From: a filamentous cyanobacterium ESFC-1
GTDB lineage: Bacteria > Cyanobacteriota > Cyanobacteriia > Cyanobacteriales > Spirulinaceae
Assembly: GCA_000380225.1 (NCBI GenBank)
Contig: KB904821.1
Location: 3,154,744-3,218,743 of the forward strand
DNA length: 64,000 nt
Direction of reading: 5' to 3'
In this document: positions 1 to 8,218 of the stretch, piece by piece
How positions within the stretch are numbered: position 1 is the stretch's first letter
Layout of the letters: each line of letters starts with the position of its first letter
Translations under genes and position numbers: made by a program
Notes under the pieces: generated by a model
The model's database searches: none
What the model saw: the letters and a program-made list of their open reading frames with translations, nothing else
Told to the model about the DNA's origin: nothing

Positions 1-147
1 GTTGTTGGTTGTTGGTTATTGGTTGTTGGTTATTGGTTGTTGGTTATTGGTTGTTGGTTATTGGTTGTTGGTTATTGGTTATTGGTTGTTGGTTATTGGT
101 TGTTGGTTGTTGGTTATTGGTTGTTGGTTGTTGGTTATTGGTTGTTG
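1..147. repeat. Heptanucleotide tandem array (GTTGTTG/GTTATTG)
   Basis: About 20 consecutive 7-bp units alternate between GTTGTTG and GTTATTG. This is a short tandemly repeated repetitive sequence of the kind common in filamentous cyanobacteria. The array is cut by the left edge of the window. It ends in a degenerate GC palindrome (148-171) and a second heptad run of CTGCCTA/CTGCCCA type (about 173-205) just downstream of the menD stop codon. The open frames read through it (repeated WLLVIG peptides) are artefacts of the 7-bp period. Confidence 0.95.
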
Positions 148-195
148 GGCGGGGAAAAGAGCGCCCCTACAAGCCTACTGCCTACTGCCCACTGC

Positions 196-1959
196 CTACT
201 GCCCCTTAGAGACTGATAACTGAAAAGCCCACTGCCTAAAATACATCTTCCGTCGCTGTGCGTCAGAGTGACGATCGCAGCGAATTTCGAGTAAACGCAC
301 CCCTGTAGCGGGTAAGGGGTTGAGGCGATCGCGCAATGTGTCCCAAGTCGAGATTAACTCATATTGTATGCCGTGGGTTTGACATAAAGCCGCAAAATCC
401 ACGGTTTGAGGCGTGGCAAAATAATCTTCAAATACGGTATCAAATTTCGCGATCGGCAACATCTCGAAAATACCGCCGCCGTTGTTGTTGATTAAAATAA
501 TCGTGAGATGCCCTTGTAAACGCGATGCTTGTAAGAAGCCATTACTGTCGTGCAATAGGGCTAAATCCCCCGTTAACAGGACGCTGCTGCGATTGCGGTG
601 GGCGATACCCATAGCGGTTGAGAGTGTGCCGTCGATGCCATTTGCGCCGCGATTAAAAAAGGGTTGGAGGCGATCGCGATTCGGTTGCCAAAAATATTCT
701 ACATCTCGCACAGGCATACTATTGGCAATAAATAAGGGGGTTTGCGGCGGTAGGGTTTGGGATAACAACCAAGCCATTTTGCCTTCAAATCTATCCTCTA
801 GGCTGTCGAGAGTCGTATCAATTCGCGATCGCATTTCGGTTTCAGCTTGCAACCATTGATGCAGATATGCCGAAGCAGTTTTGATGTCAGGCAGTTGGGT
901 TGCCAGTTGTTCGACACTCAGGCATAAATGACGAGTTTTACCGTGGAGGGGGTCGAAGTTTTCCGGGTGTGGATCGATAATCCAGCGTTGGGGTTGAGTT
1001 TGCTCTAGCCACGCCCGAAGCTCTTTGCTGATGGGAAGTTCCCCGATTTGAATCACCAGATCGGGTTGGAGGTTTTGGGGGAGTTGGGGGTTGCGGAGGA
1101 GGGTGTCGTAAGTGGAAATCAGATAAGGGTTGCGATCGCGATAATTACGAAGCGGAGACAACCCTTCTGCTAGGACAGGAAAGCCGAGGCTTTGGGAAAG
1201 ATGGGCGATCGCGTCTACATATTTTGCCGGGGCTTGGGGTTGCGCTAAACCGCCGATAATAATGCCGCGATCGCAGTCTTGCCAATCGTTTACAGCTTTC
1301 ATAACAGTTGTTATGTTAGCCATAACAGTTGTTATGTTGGGTGGGGTTACATGGCCGAAAAAATCCTCATCCTCCCAACTCGCAGCTAAATCAGCCGTTG
1401 TGCCATCCGGTAGCGGGGGAAGCGGGTCGCGAAACGGCACATTAAGATGTACCGCCCCGGCTACGGGAAACTGAGCTATTTGCCAAGCGTGGCATAAAGA
1501 CTGCCGTAAATAGCGCAATAAAGTTAAATCGACGCTCGGTGTCGCAATTTCGACATAATCTCGGCTATATTTCCCGTAAAGCTGCGTTTGATTGATGGCT
1601 TGTCCGGCGTGACAATTGCGTAACTCCGGCGGACGATCTGCCGTTAAAACAATCAACGGGACATGACTGTAATAAGCTTCAATCACCGCCGGATAAAAAT
1701 TCGCCCCTGCCGTCCCCGACGTACAAATCAACACCACAGGCAAACCCTGTTGTTTGGCCACCCCCAAGGCAAAAAAAGCCGCCGATCGCTCATCTACAAT
1801 AGGCAAAGTTTCAATCTGGGGATGTTGGGCAAAAGCAACGGTTAGGGGTGTAGACCGAGACCCCGGACAAGCGATCGCGGTTTGCAACCCCAAACGAGCT
1901 AGGGTTTCTGCGATAACCGCAGCCCAAAGGGTATTGAGATTGCGAAAATCGAGGGACAT
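196..1959 (-). CDS. menD: MenD, SEPHCHC synthase
   Basis: Thiamine-diphosphate enzyme that condenses isochorismate with 2-oxoglutarate to give SEPHCHC, the first committed step of naphthoquinone synthesis. In cyanobacteria this feeds phylloquinone, the photosystem I quinone. The 587-aa length is normal. The N-terminal domain has the PGSRSTPLT motif (residues 32-40) and the catalytic Glu in VDERSAA (Glu57). The C-terminal domain has the diphosphate-binding GDLALLHDSNG stretch followed by NNNGGGIF. Residues 207-220 hold an in-frame direct repeat, ITTVMAN-ITTVMK, encoded by two 21-bp units, that looks like an insertion. The ATG is flush with a heptad array and has no Shine-Dalgarno sequence. Confidence 0.95.
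   Translation of the reverse strand: MSLDFRNLNTLWAAVIAETLARLGLQTAIACPGSRSTPLTVAFAQHPQIETLPIVDERSAAFFALGVAKQQGLPVVLICTSGTAGANFYPAVIEAYYSHVPLIVLTADRPPELRNCHAGQAINQTQLYGKYSRDYVEIATPSVDLTLLRYLRQSLCHAWQIAQFPVAGAVHLNVPFRDPLPPLPDGTTADLAASWEDEDFFGHVTPPNITTVMANITTVMKAVNDWQDCDRGIIIGGLAQPQAPAKYVDAIAHLSQSLGFPVLAEGLSPLRNYRDRNPYLISTYDTLLRNPQLPQNLQPDLVIQIGELPISKELRAWLEQTQPQRWIIDPHPENFDPLHGKTRHLCLSVEQLATQLPDIKTASAYLHQWLQAETEMRSRIDTTLDSLEDRFEGKMAWLLSQTLPPQTPLFIANSMPVRDVEYFWQPNRDRLQPFFNRGANGIDGTLSTAMGIAHRNRSSVLLTGDLALLHDSNGFLQASRLQGHLTIILINNNGGGIFEMLPIAKFDTVFEDYFATPQTVDFAALCQTHGIQYELISTWDTLRDRLNPLPATGVRLLEIRCDRHSDAQRRKMYFRQWAFQLSVSKGQ
1300..1340. repeat. Duplicated 21-bp palindromic unit inside menD
   Basis: The palindrome CATAACAGTTGTTATG (7-bp arms, 2-bp centre) occurs at 1300-1315 and again at 1321-1336, an exact 21-bp period. 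On the menD strand it encodes two ITTVM units and keeps the frame. Confidence 0.9.
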
Positions 1960-2115
1960 TGGTTGTTGGTTATTGGTTATTGGTTGTTGGTTATTGGTTG
2001 TTGGTTATTGGTTGTTGGTTGTTGGTTATTGGTTGTTGGTTATTGGTTGTTGGTTATTGGTTATTGGTTATTGGTTATTGGTTATTGGTTATTGGTTGTT
2101 GGTTATTGGTTATTG
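1960..2115. repeat. Heptanucleotide tandem array upstream of menD
   Basis: A second long GTTGTTG/GTTATTG array of about 22 units. It starts at the base next to the menD start codon, so the menD leader reads as CCAACAAC/CCAATAAC units. It runs straight into the GC palindrome at 2115-2137 and then a CTGCCTA/CTGCCCA heptad run (about 2147-2175) near the 3' end of the HIT gene. Confidence 0.95.
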
Positions 2116-2137
2116 GGCGGGGAAACCCCGCCCCTAC
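2115..2137. repeat. GC-rich dispersed palindrome (family F)
   Basis: Perfect palindrome of the form GGGCGGGGAAACCCCGCCCC followed by TAC. Good copies also lie at 8004-8026, 9978-10000, 53895-53917 and 55727-55749, with degenerate ones at 148-171 and 41188-41210. All are intergenic, and most touch a heptad array. Confidence 0.9.
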
Positions 2138-2217
2138 ATAACGATTGCCTACTGCCCACTGCCTACTGCCCCTTAGAAGCTGATGACTGATAACTGAAAA
2201 GCCCTATTGTTACAACC

Positions 2218-2571
<354 letters not shown>

Positions 2572-2611
2572 TCAACTCTCGTTGGTTCTAGGGTACAAGT
2601 TCCGGGAACTG

Positions 2612-3847
2612 TTATGAAGGATTGTTGGCAAAATTGCTTGTCCAAGTTTCTGCTTGTGCGAGATATTTTTCGACGATCGCGATCGCGTCTTGGGTTTCAA
2701 TGGGTTTGGTCAGAAAATCCGTTGCACCCACCAAATTAGACCGCATTCGGTCGATAAAGCCATTGCTATCGGACAAAATGACGATGGGGATATTTTGAAA
2801 GTCTGGGATGCGGCGGATTTGGCTGCACAACTCGTAACCGTTGACGATGGGTAAGGTCGAATCAAGGAAAATTAAACTCGGCTGATATTTCATCAACAAC
2901 GGCAAGGCTTGTATCCCTTCTTGAAGGGCGATAAGATCGTAGCCCTGGGGCTTGAGGAGATTCGCCATCAATTCGCAAGAGCGAGCGCAGCTATCAATTT
3001 GGACGATGGGAGCGTTGGAATTATCCTTGAGACGACGGGATAAGGGGCTTTGAGCGCGATCGCCCCGCGTGACAACATAACAAGTGGATAAATCGGAAAT
3101 GGGACGCAACCCGATTAAGTTGTGTCGAAAATACCAACTCAGCGATCGCCCTAGAAATGTAACATCTTTGGCCGCGATCGCCGCTAAATCTCGCAGTGGA
3201 CTACGACCTGTAACCAAACCCGATAATTTTTGATACAGTAAGGCTGAAGTGGCTAAACGCAGTTGTTGAGCATCCTGAACATAGGGCGCACCATCAGGAG
3301 AATAATAAACTAATCCGGCTTTAACCCAACGTTGCCATTCGATTTCAACTTCTTTTAAAGTATTTTCAATCTCTAGTGTCCATTTTCGCCGCAAAATCCC
3401 TGTACTGGTACTCGACGGACGTAACCCCAAGCGGGGCTTAATTTCAAAAGCATTGGGATCGGGTAAAGTCGCGATCGCCTGGATCATATCAAACAAGACT
3501 TCCCCAATAGTTCCCTGCACGACGCTCATAATTTGTTGGGAGGCGATCGCCTGTCGCTCTGAAAGTAAGGTAAGAGCATGATAATCCCAACATTCATATT
3601 CGTCGGTTTCCCGAAACGTGATCGGACTGGCATAGGCTTTATGACCACAATGTACCAATTGCCTACGCCAACGCCGTTTTGGGTGTAAGCCCCCCGTCCC
3701 CCAGACGAGGAAACCCAGGCTAATATACAAACTCCAAGTCCGACCCATCACCGCGATATCGAGTCGGCCTGTAAATTTTTGCTTGCTGTATAGTGCTAGT
3801 TGCGAACGCAAACGACTAATACCAGTCGCGTAAGTCGTTATCGACAT
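2612..3847 (-). CDS. PATAN-domain response regulator (PatA/PixG-like)
   Basis: 411 aa. The N-terminal 230 residues or so resemble the PATAN domain found before receiver domains in cyanobacterial phototaxis and heterocyst regulators. The C-terminal 120 residues are a CheY-like receiver with the phosphoacceptor in LIFLDSTLP and the conserved Lys in TDFLTKPIE. The first acidic pair is weakened: the usual DD reads as IDSC, so Mg2+ binding may be altered. There is no output domain after the receiver, so signalling is probably by protein-protein contact, as in PilG/PixG systems. No partner kinase is adjacent. Confidence 0.85.
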   Translation of the reverse strand: MSITTYATGISRLRSQLALYSKQKFTGRLDIAVMGRTWSLYISLGFLVWGTGGLHPKRRWRRQLVHCGHKAYASPITFRETDEYECWDYHALTLLSERQAIASQQIMSVVQGTIGEVLFDMIQAIATLPDPNAFEIKPRLGLRPSSTSTGILRRKWTLEIENTLKEVEIEWQRWVKAGLVYYSPDGAPYVQDAQQLRLATSALLYQKLSGLVTGRSPLRDLAAIAAKDVTFLGRSLSWYFRHNLIGLRPISDLSTCYVVTRGDRAQSPLSRRLKDNSNAPIVQIDSCARSCELMANLLKPQGYDLIALQEGIQALPLLMKYQPSLIFLDSTLPIVNGYELCSQIRRIPDFQNIPIVILSDSNGFIDRMRSNLVGATDFLTKPIETQDAIAIVEKYLAQAETWTSNFANNPS

Positions 3848-4139
3848 AACGATGCACCTTGATAACGAGACATTTTATTTTAACTTTATTTTTGCTCTCT
3901 GCATGAGTAGGTCTGACCCCCCTTTGGATCAAAATCGTCCCCCAAAGGGAATACTTTTTCGGGGGTTATGGGCCGAGAAGATGCCACCCTTGACCCCAAT
4001 CCCAGACAAAATTCCCCGAATCTGTAACGATAGATACTAGAGCAATTTGGGAACTGTTCGGGTTTCCTTGATTTAAAATCTTTGCCCGGTTTTTCAGGTT
4101 AGCAACTACCTCGAAATTTTCTGAGACGTTTTCAAGACC

Positions 4140-5120
4140 ATGATTTTACCTTTACCTCGGTATGACCGAGAAATCCAAGTGGCGATCGCCTCGGTTCAAG
4201 CCGCGGCCCAACTTTGTGAAGCGGTGCGTCGCGATCGCTCATCTCAATCCGTCCAAAAAGCCGATGCCAGTCCGGTCACTGTAGCGGATTTTGGCTCTCA
4301 AGCTTTGATTTGCGAGGCTTTAGCCACAGCTTTCCCCTTCGACCCCATTATTGCTGAAGAAGACGCAAGTTTACTGCAACAAAAAGCACAATCTGGGGTT
4401 TTAGAGCAAATCTTAGTCTATATCCGCGAGCAACTCCCCCAAGCCAACACCCGCAAAGTCATTAACTGGATTAATCAGGGAAATGGCACCATTGCCCCCC
4501 GCTACTGGACTCTAGACCCCATTGACGGCACAAAAGGCTTTTTGCGTGGCGATCAATACGCGATCGCCTTAGCCTTGATCGAAGAAGGACAAGTCAAACT
4601 CGGTATCCTCGCTTGTCCTGCGTTACCCCATCCTGACGGAGAAACCGGGGTGTTGTTTGTCGCACAACAAGGCAAAGGCGCAACCATGGGTCAACTCAAC
4701 GGCTGCAATCCACAATTCCTAAAAGTCCGTCAAACCGACACAACCCGCCAGTTACAAGCCATTGAAAGCATCGAATCGGCTCACAGCGATCGCGATCGTC
4801 AAATCGCACTGGCCGCCGCTTTGGGGATGACCCAATCCCCCCTCCGCATGGACTCCCAAGCCAAATACGGAGTCGTGGCGCGGGGCGATGCTGATTTTTA
4901 TCTTCGCATTCCTTTGGCAACTCAGGGCGATCGCAAAGAAAATATTTGGGATCACGCAGCCGGATCGATTATTGTGACCGAAGCTGGCGGAACTGTAACC
5001 GATTTGCTCGGTAAACCCCTCGATTTTTCCCAGAGTTTTAAATTAACTAAAAATCACGGCATTTGTGCCAGTCATGGCAAGTTCCACTCCCAAATTTTAG
5101 ACGCGATCGCCTCTATTTAA
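4140..5120 (+). CDS. cysQ: 3'(2'),5'-bisphosphate nucleotidase, CysQ/HAL2-like
   Basis: Inositol-monophosphatase superfamily phosphatase. It probably removes the 3'-phosphate from PAP/PAPS, the by-product of sulfate assimilation. The metal-binding signature is clear: IIAEED near residue 77, then WTLDPIDGTKGFLRGDQYAIALAL in the first third, and WDHAAGSIIVTEAGG near the C-terminus. At 326 aa it matches the longer HAL2-like branch rather than short E. coli CysQ. It is monocistronic: the 292 bp upstream is intergenic and the downstream region is repeat-rich. An inositol-monophosphatase specificity cannot be excluded. Confidence 0.88.
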   Translation: MILPLPRYDREIQVAIASVQAAAQLCEAVRRDRSSQSVQKADASPVTVADFGSQALICEALATAFPFDPIIAEEDASLLQQKAQSGVLEQILVYIREQLPQANTRKVINWINQGNGTIAPRYWTLDPIDGTKGFLRGDQYAIALALIEEGQVKLGILACPALPHPDGETGVLFVAQQGKGATMGQLNGCNPQFLKVRQTDTTRQLQAIESIESAHSDRDRQIALAAALGMTQSPLRMDSQAKYGVVARGDADFYLRIPLATQGDRKENIWDHAAGSIIVTEAGGTVTDLLGKPLDFSQSFKLTKNHGICASHGKFHSQILDAIASI

Positions 5121-5140
5121 TTAATATTAAATCCACTCTA

Positions 5141-5197
5141 AAACCTCGATTTCTAGAGTCAAATTCTAACCCGATTGGGTCAGTCAGGAAAAACCGG
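5141..5197. repeat. Degenerate copy of inverted-repeat family G
   Basis: Resembles the intact element at 49849-49913. The order is arm-like AAACCTCGATTTCTAG, then a similar central sequence (AATTCTAACCCGATTGGGT here against AATCTAACTTAATCGGGT there), then GAAAAACCGG. It lies 20 bp after the cysQ stop codon. Confidence 0.6.
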
Positions 5198-5220
5198 ATA
5201 AACAGATTGGAGATAAATGG

Positions 5221-5440
5221 GGGCGGTAGGGGCGTATTGCCACCCCTGTCAAGGTGTAATTTTCAGCAGGCGAGAATAACTCTCATTCGCCCTATTTTGT
5301 GGTCATTGGCGCTCACATCATTACCACTTAATCACCAACTTGAAGATGAAAGCACAGTTTTTTTCTTCCCACTCCTCCCCCTCTTCCCCCTCTCCCCCCT
5401 CTCAAACGGGTAGAATCGAGCGCAAAGCCTACCACCTTGA
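5221..5440 (-). repeat. Dispersed repeat family B, copy 1
   Basis: The reverse complement aligns with 12755-12945 along its length. In order, shared blocks are TCAAGGTGNTAG, CGGGTTTGAGAGGGGG, a homopurine tract, ACTGTGC, TGTGAGCG, AATGACC, then GAAAATNACACCTTGACAG. The copies are clearly diverged, with indels. The element fills most of the 400-bp gap between cysQ and msrP; no gene was seen there. The strong purine/pyrimidine strand bias lies at 5364-5402. Confidence 0.75.
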
Positions 5441-5520
5441 AAGGGCTGGGGCGTATTGCCTACGCCCTCTGTAGCTTGCGCCCTCTTTTCCTCACCAAAA
5501 AGGCAATTGCCAAAGATTAT

Positions 5521-6507
5521 TTAACCATACAAACTCGCCACATATTCCCCATAGCCGTTATAAGGGAATGTTTCCCGTTCTTCCCAAGTCAAATCCGGCC
5601 CTTCACTAATAAATCGTTCCGTCGCTTGAGACCAACGGGGATGGGGTTTGTTCGGATTAACATTAGCAACAAAACCGTATTCATTCGGGGCAAGACTATG
5701 CCAGTAAGTCGTCGGTTCTTCGGCCACAAATTCCACTTTTACAATTGATTTTGCCCCTTTAAAACCATACTTCCACGGTAAAACCGCCCGAATCGGTGCG
5801 CCGTGTTGTTTCGGTAATTCTTTACCATAAATTCCCACCGCAAAAAAGGCCAAATCGTTCGCCATTTCTTCCAGGCGTAAACCTTCAGTATAAGGCCAAG
5901 GTAAAGAACCCAAATGAAAGCCCGGCCCCGGCATCACTTCCGAGTCATAATAAGAGGTAAACTTGACAAACTTGGCCTCCGAAGTGGGTTCGACGGCTTC
6001 GACTAACAAACGCATCGGAAACCCAGACCAAGGTAACACCATCGACCAAGCTTCTACACAACGAAATCGATAAATGCGTTCTTCTAAAGGAAAGGCTTTT
6101 TTAAGGTCGTCAAGGTCATAAGTTTTCGGATTTTTAACCAAACCGGTCACTTCAACTTGCCAAGGATTGGTGGGTAAATCTTGAGCATTGGACCAAATGG
6201 ATTTATTCCCGCCAAACTCATAAAAATTATTATATTGACTGGCTAAAATTTGGTCGGTAACTGGACGATTTACTTGCGAAAAAGCCGGATTTTGAGATAA
6301 GTTTTTAAGGGCTGGTAAATCGTAAGAGGCTTTTAAAGCAGTTTTTTCCGTTTCCGATTGACCGCAACCCGTTAAAGGGAGTAAACTTGCCCCAATTCCT
6401 GCCCCCACTAAACCTTTCAGAAAGCGACGGCGATTTGTGTAAAATCGTTCTGAGGTAACTTGGGATTCGGGAATAGCCCAAGAAGGCGCGATACGAATCA
6501 AAGGCAT
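5521..6507 (-). CDS. msrP: MsrP, periplasmic methionine-sulfoxide reductase catalytic subunit
   Basis: Molybdopterin-containing sulfite-oxidase-fold enzyme that repairs oxidised methionine in exported proteins. The N-terminus is a twin-arginine signal (NRRRFLKGLVGAG near residue 26), with a hydrophobic stretch ending PLTGCG. The molybdenum-ligand Cys lies in FRCVEAWSMVLPWSG. The HGAPIRAVLPWKYGFKGAKS and THY/WHSLAPNEYGF blocks are also typical. The 328-aa length is normal. The usual membrane haem partner MsrQ (YedZ) is not in the window, so electron delivery must come from elsewhere. Confidence 0.95.
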   Translation of the reverse strand: MPLIRIAPSWAIPESQVTSERFYTNRRRFLKGLVGAGIGASLLPLTGCGQSETEKTALKASYDLPALKNLSQNPAFSQVNRPVTDQILASQYNNFYEFGGNKSIWSNAQDLPTNPWQVEVTGLVKNPKTYDLDDLKKAFPLEERIYRFRCVEAWSMVLPWSGFPMRLLVEAVEPTSEAKFVKFTSYYDSEVMPGPGFHLGSLPWPYTEGLRLEEMANDLAFFAVGIYGKELPKQHGAPIRAVLPWKYGFKGAKSIVKVEFVAEEPTTYWHSLAPNEYGFVANVNPNKPHPRWSQATERFISEGPDLTWEERETFPYNGYGEYVASLYG

Positions 6508-6556
6508 AATAAATTGCTAATGTATAATGACGGTTTTCAATTCTGGTTTAATTGTA

Positions 6557-6597
6557 GCGATCGCGTGCCGTTACGGGGATGCCTCCGCGATCGCGAG
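6557..6597. repeat. HIP1-flanked palindromic element upstream of msrP
   Basis: GCGATCGCGTGCCGTTACGG followed by a GATGCCTCC core and a closing GCGATCGCGAG. The core resembles the stretch inserted in the Uma2 gene at 32139-32168. It lies in the divergent promoter region between msrP and the next gene. Confidence 0.6.
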
Positions 6598-6647
6598 ACG
6601 AATCTAAAAATCTCTAAAATATAAAATAGACCGCCCAATATTTAGTA

Positions 6648-7916
6648 ATGACTCGTTTTCGCCTTTCACTTTGGTTAAAATTCCAGCGTCAAACCCCAAA
6701 AACAGCCCGTCGCTCGTTTTTGAAAAATATGACCCCCGAATGGTTACCCCCGTGGCAAAATAAGGGTGAAGACAATGTAGAATTTATCCCCACCCGTCCC
6801 CTGCATCCCTCTCCCCCACCGCCAAAACCGCCGCGGCCTTGGGGACGTTGGTTGCAAATTGCCGGGATTAGTATTAGTTTACCCGTGAGCGTCCTCGCGA
6901 TCGCGAACTTGCCTTTTGCCCCCATTCGCCGTTCTGTCGCCCAAACCGCCCCCGTTTTACTGACTCCTACCTATTTTGCCATCGATCGTGACTTCAGAGC
7001 CGCGATCGCCGCCACAGATACCGCCCAAAACCAACTGGGAGAAATCGCCACCCCCGACGACCTCGAACAACTCCGCCAAAACTTCGTCACCGCCCGCGAT
7101 CGCCTCGACCAACTTCCCCTCGACTTTCTACAATCCTTTCAGGGGTGCGATTTCGGCTTTTATCGCTGCGACTACAATCCCCTCAAATACCAACAAACCC
7201 GCAGCCAACTGCAAAACATCGAAACCGCCCTCGCGCAAGAAAGAAAAGCCCGACTTGCCTTTACCAACGCCGAACAAAACCTCAAAACCGGGAAATGGGA
7301 TTATCTCCAAGCTTATACCGAAACCGACCGCACCGCCGCGATCGCGTCCTGGCAAGTGGCCCTCGACCAAATCGCCCAAGTCCCCCCACAAACCCTAGCG
7401 GGCGAAATCGCCCAAGATAAACTCGTCAGCTACGAACAAGAATTTCAGCAAACCGTCGGCCCAAACCTCAGCCCCGAAAACCAAGGAAAACGCGCCATTG
7501 CCCTGATTGAAAGCGCCCGTCAATTCGCCTGGCAAGCCGCCCTCGCGTCCCAGAATCCCCCCCACACCGTCTCCCAATGGCAGCACGTCGAAAACCTCTG
7601 GGAACAAGCCATTCGTAGCCTAGGGCGCGTTTCTAGCCTCAATCTCGACCGTTATAACCAAGCCCAGCGCCTCCTCGCCCAATATAATGCTTATCAAGGG
7701 CAAATCCGCATTCGTAAAGAAGCCGAACAAAACGCGATCGCCACCCTCGAAACCGCCCAAAACCAAGTCGAAGACTTTATCGCCACCTCCCCCCGTCCAC
7801 CCCAAGCCCAAGCCCAACTCCAAAGCATTCTCCACGAACTAGACAAAATTCCCCCCGGTACAACTCCCCACTCCCAAGCCCAAGAAATGCGCCAATGGGT
7901 GCAGAGGCAGTGGTGA
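6648..7916 (+). CDS. Membrane-anchored protein with long helical periplasmic region
   Basis: Not recognised as a named family. The 422-aa protein has a basic, proline-rich cytoplasmic N-terminus (poly-Pro near residues 52-63) and one membrane segment (GISISLPVSVLAIANL, about 72-90). About 320 residues follow that are rich in Ala, Gln and Glu, with many heptad-like helices suggesting coiled coils. Two short Cys-containing stretches (GCDFGFYRCDYNPL) lie mid-protein. It may be an envelope structural or scaffold protein, but no enzymatic motif is visible. It is divergent from msrP. Confidence 0.75.
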   Translation: MTRFRLSLWLKFQRQTPKTARRSFLKNMTPEWLPPWQNKGEDNVEFIPTRPLHPSPPPPKPPRPWGRWLQIAGISISLPVSVLAIANLPFAPIRRSVAQTAPVLLTPTYFAIDRDFRAAIAATDTAQNQLGEIATPDDLEQLRQNFVTARDRLDQLPLDFLQSFQGCDFGFYRCDYNPLKYQQTRSQLQNIETALAQERKARLAFTNAEQNLKTGKWDYLQAYTETDRTAAIASWQVALDQIAQVPPQTLAGEIAQDKLVSYEQEFQQTVGPNLSPENQGKRAIALIESARQFAWQAALASQNPPHTVSQWQHVENLWEQAIRSLGRVSSLNLDRYNQAQRLLAQYNAYQGQIRIRKEAEQNAIATLETAQNQVEDFIATSPRPPQAQAQLQSILHELDKIPPGTTPHSQAQEMRQWVQRQW

Positions 7917-8100
7917 GAGAGGGGGGAGAGGGGGAGGAGTGGGGAGAGGGGGAGGAGTGGGGAGAGAGGGAGGAGTGGGGAGAAATCACCAATTACTTCT
8001 TGTGTAGGGGCGGGGTTTCCCCGTCCAAATTGATGTTAATCCTTGATGAGTCTCTTTGAAACGTTGATGCACGCTTGTTGAGGAACCGAACCCCAATATA
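7917..8100. repeat. Homopurine tract and GC palindrome
   Basis: 7917-7982 is almost pure G and A on the + strand, built of about three copies of an 18-bp unit GAGGGGGAGGAGTGGGGA. A family F palindrome lies at 8004-8026. The whole gap 7917-8218 between two convergent genes is repeat sequence with no gene. The tract starts immediately after the upstream stop codon. Confidence 0.85.
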
Positions 8101-8170
8101 GTCTAGTGTTGAGCCTTTTCTAGAGTCTGCCCTACAGCAAGAAGTTTCTGACTACTTTTTGGGGTAAAAT
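8101..8170 (+). repeat. Dispersed repeat family C, copy 1
   Basis: About 70 bp, mostly identical to the reverse complement of 53931-54001. The best-conserved block is GTTGAGCCTTTTCTAGAGTC, followed by TGCCCTA(C/T)AGCAAGAAG and TTTCTGAC. Weaker similarity extends about 50 bp to the left. A heptad run (GCCGACTGCCGATTGCC) follows at about 8177-8194. Confidence 0.85.
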
Positions 8171-8218
8171 CCCACCTCCCCGCCGACTGCCGATTGCCGA
8201 GGAGCCCCTTAGAAGCTG

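Noticed and set aside
1-147. CRISPR array.
   Set aside because: Units are 7 bp with no unique spacers and no cas genes are in the window.
2-223. Open frames with repeated WLLVIG/WLLVVG peptides over the heptad arrays (also 1959-2190).
   Set aside because: A 7-bp repeat is open in all three frames of a strand when it lacks stop triplets; the peptides are a by-product of the repeat.
3852-4040. 62-residue open frame between the response regulator and cysQ.
   Set aside because: No ribosome site and no recognisable sequence; it lies in a divergent promoter region.
7128-7391. Antisense frames within the helical membrane protein gene (also 6976-7398, 7395-7607, 7620-7835).
   Set aside because: Shadows of a high-GC, Ala/Gln-rich coding sequence; compositions are not protein-like.
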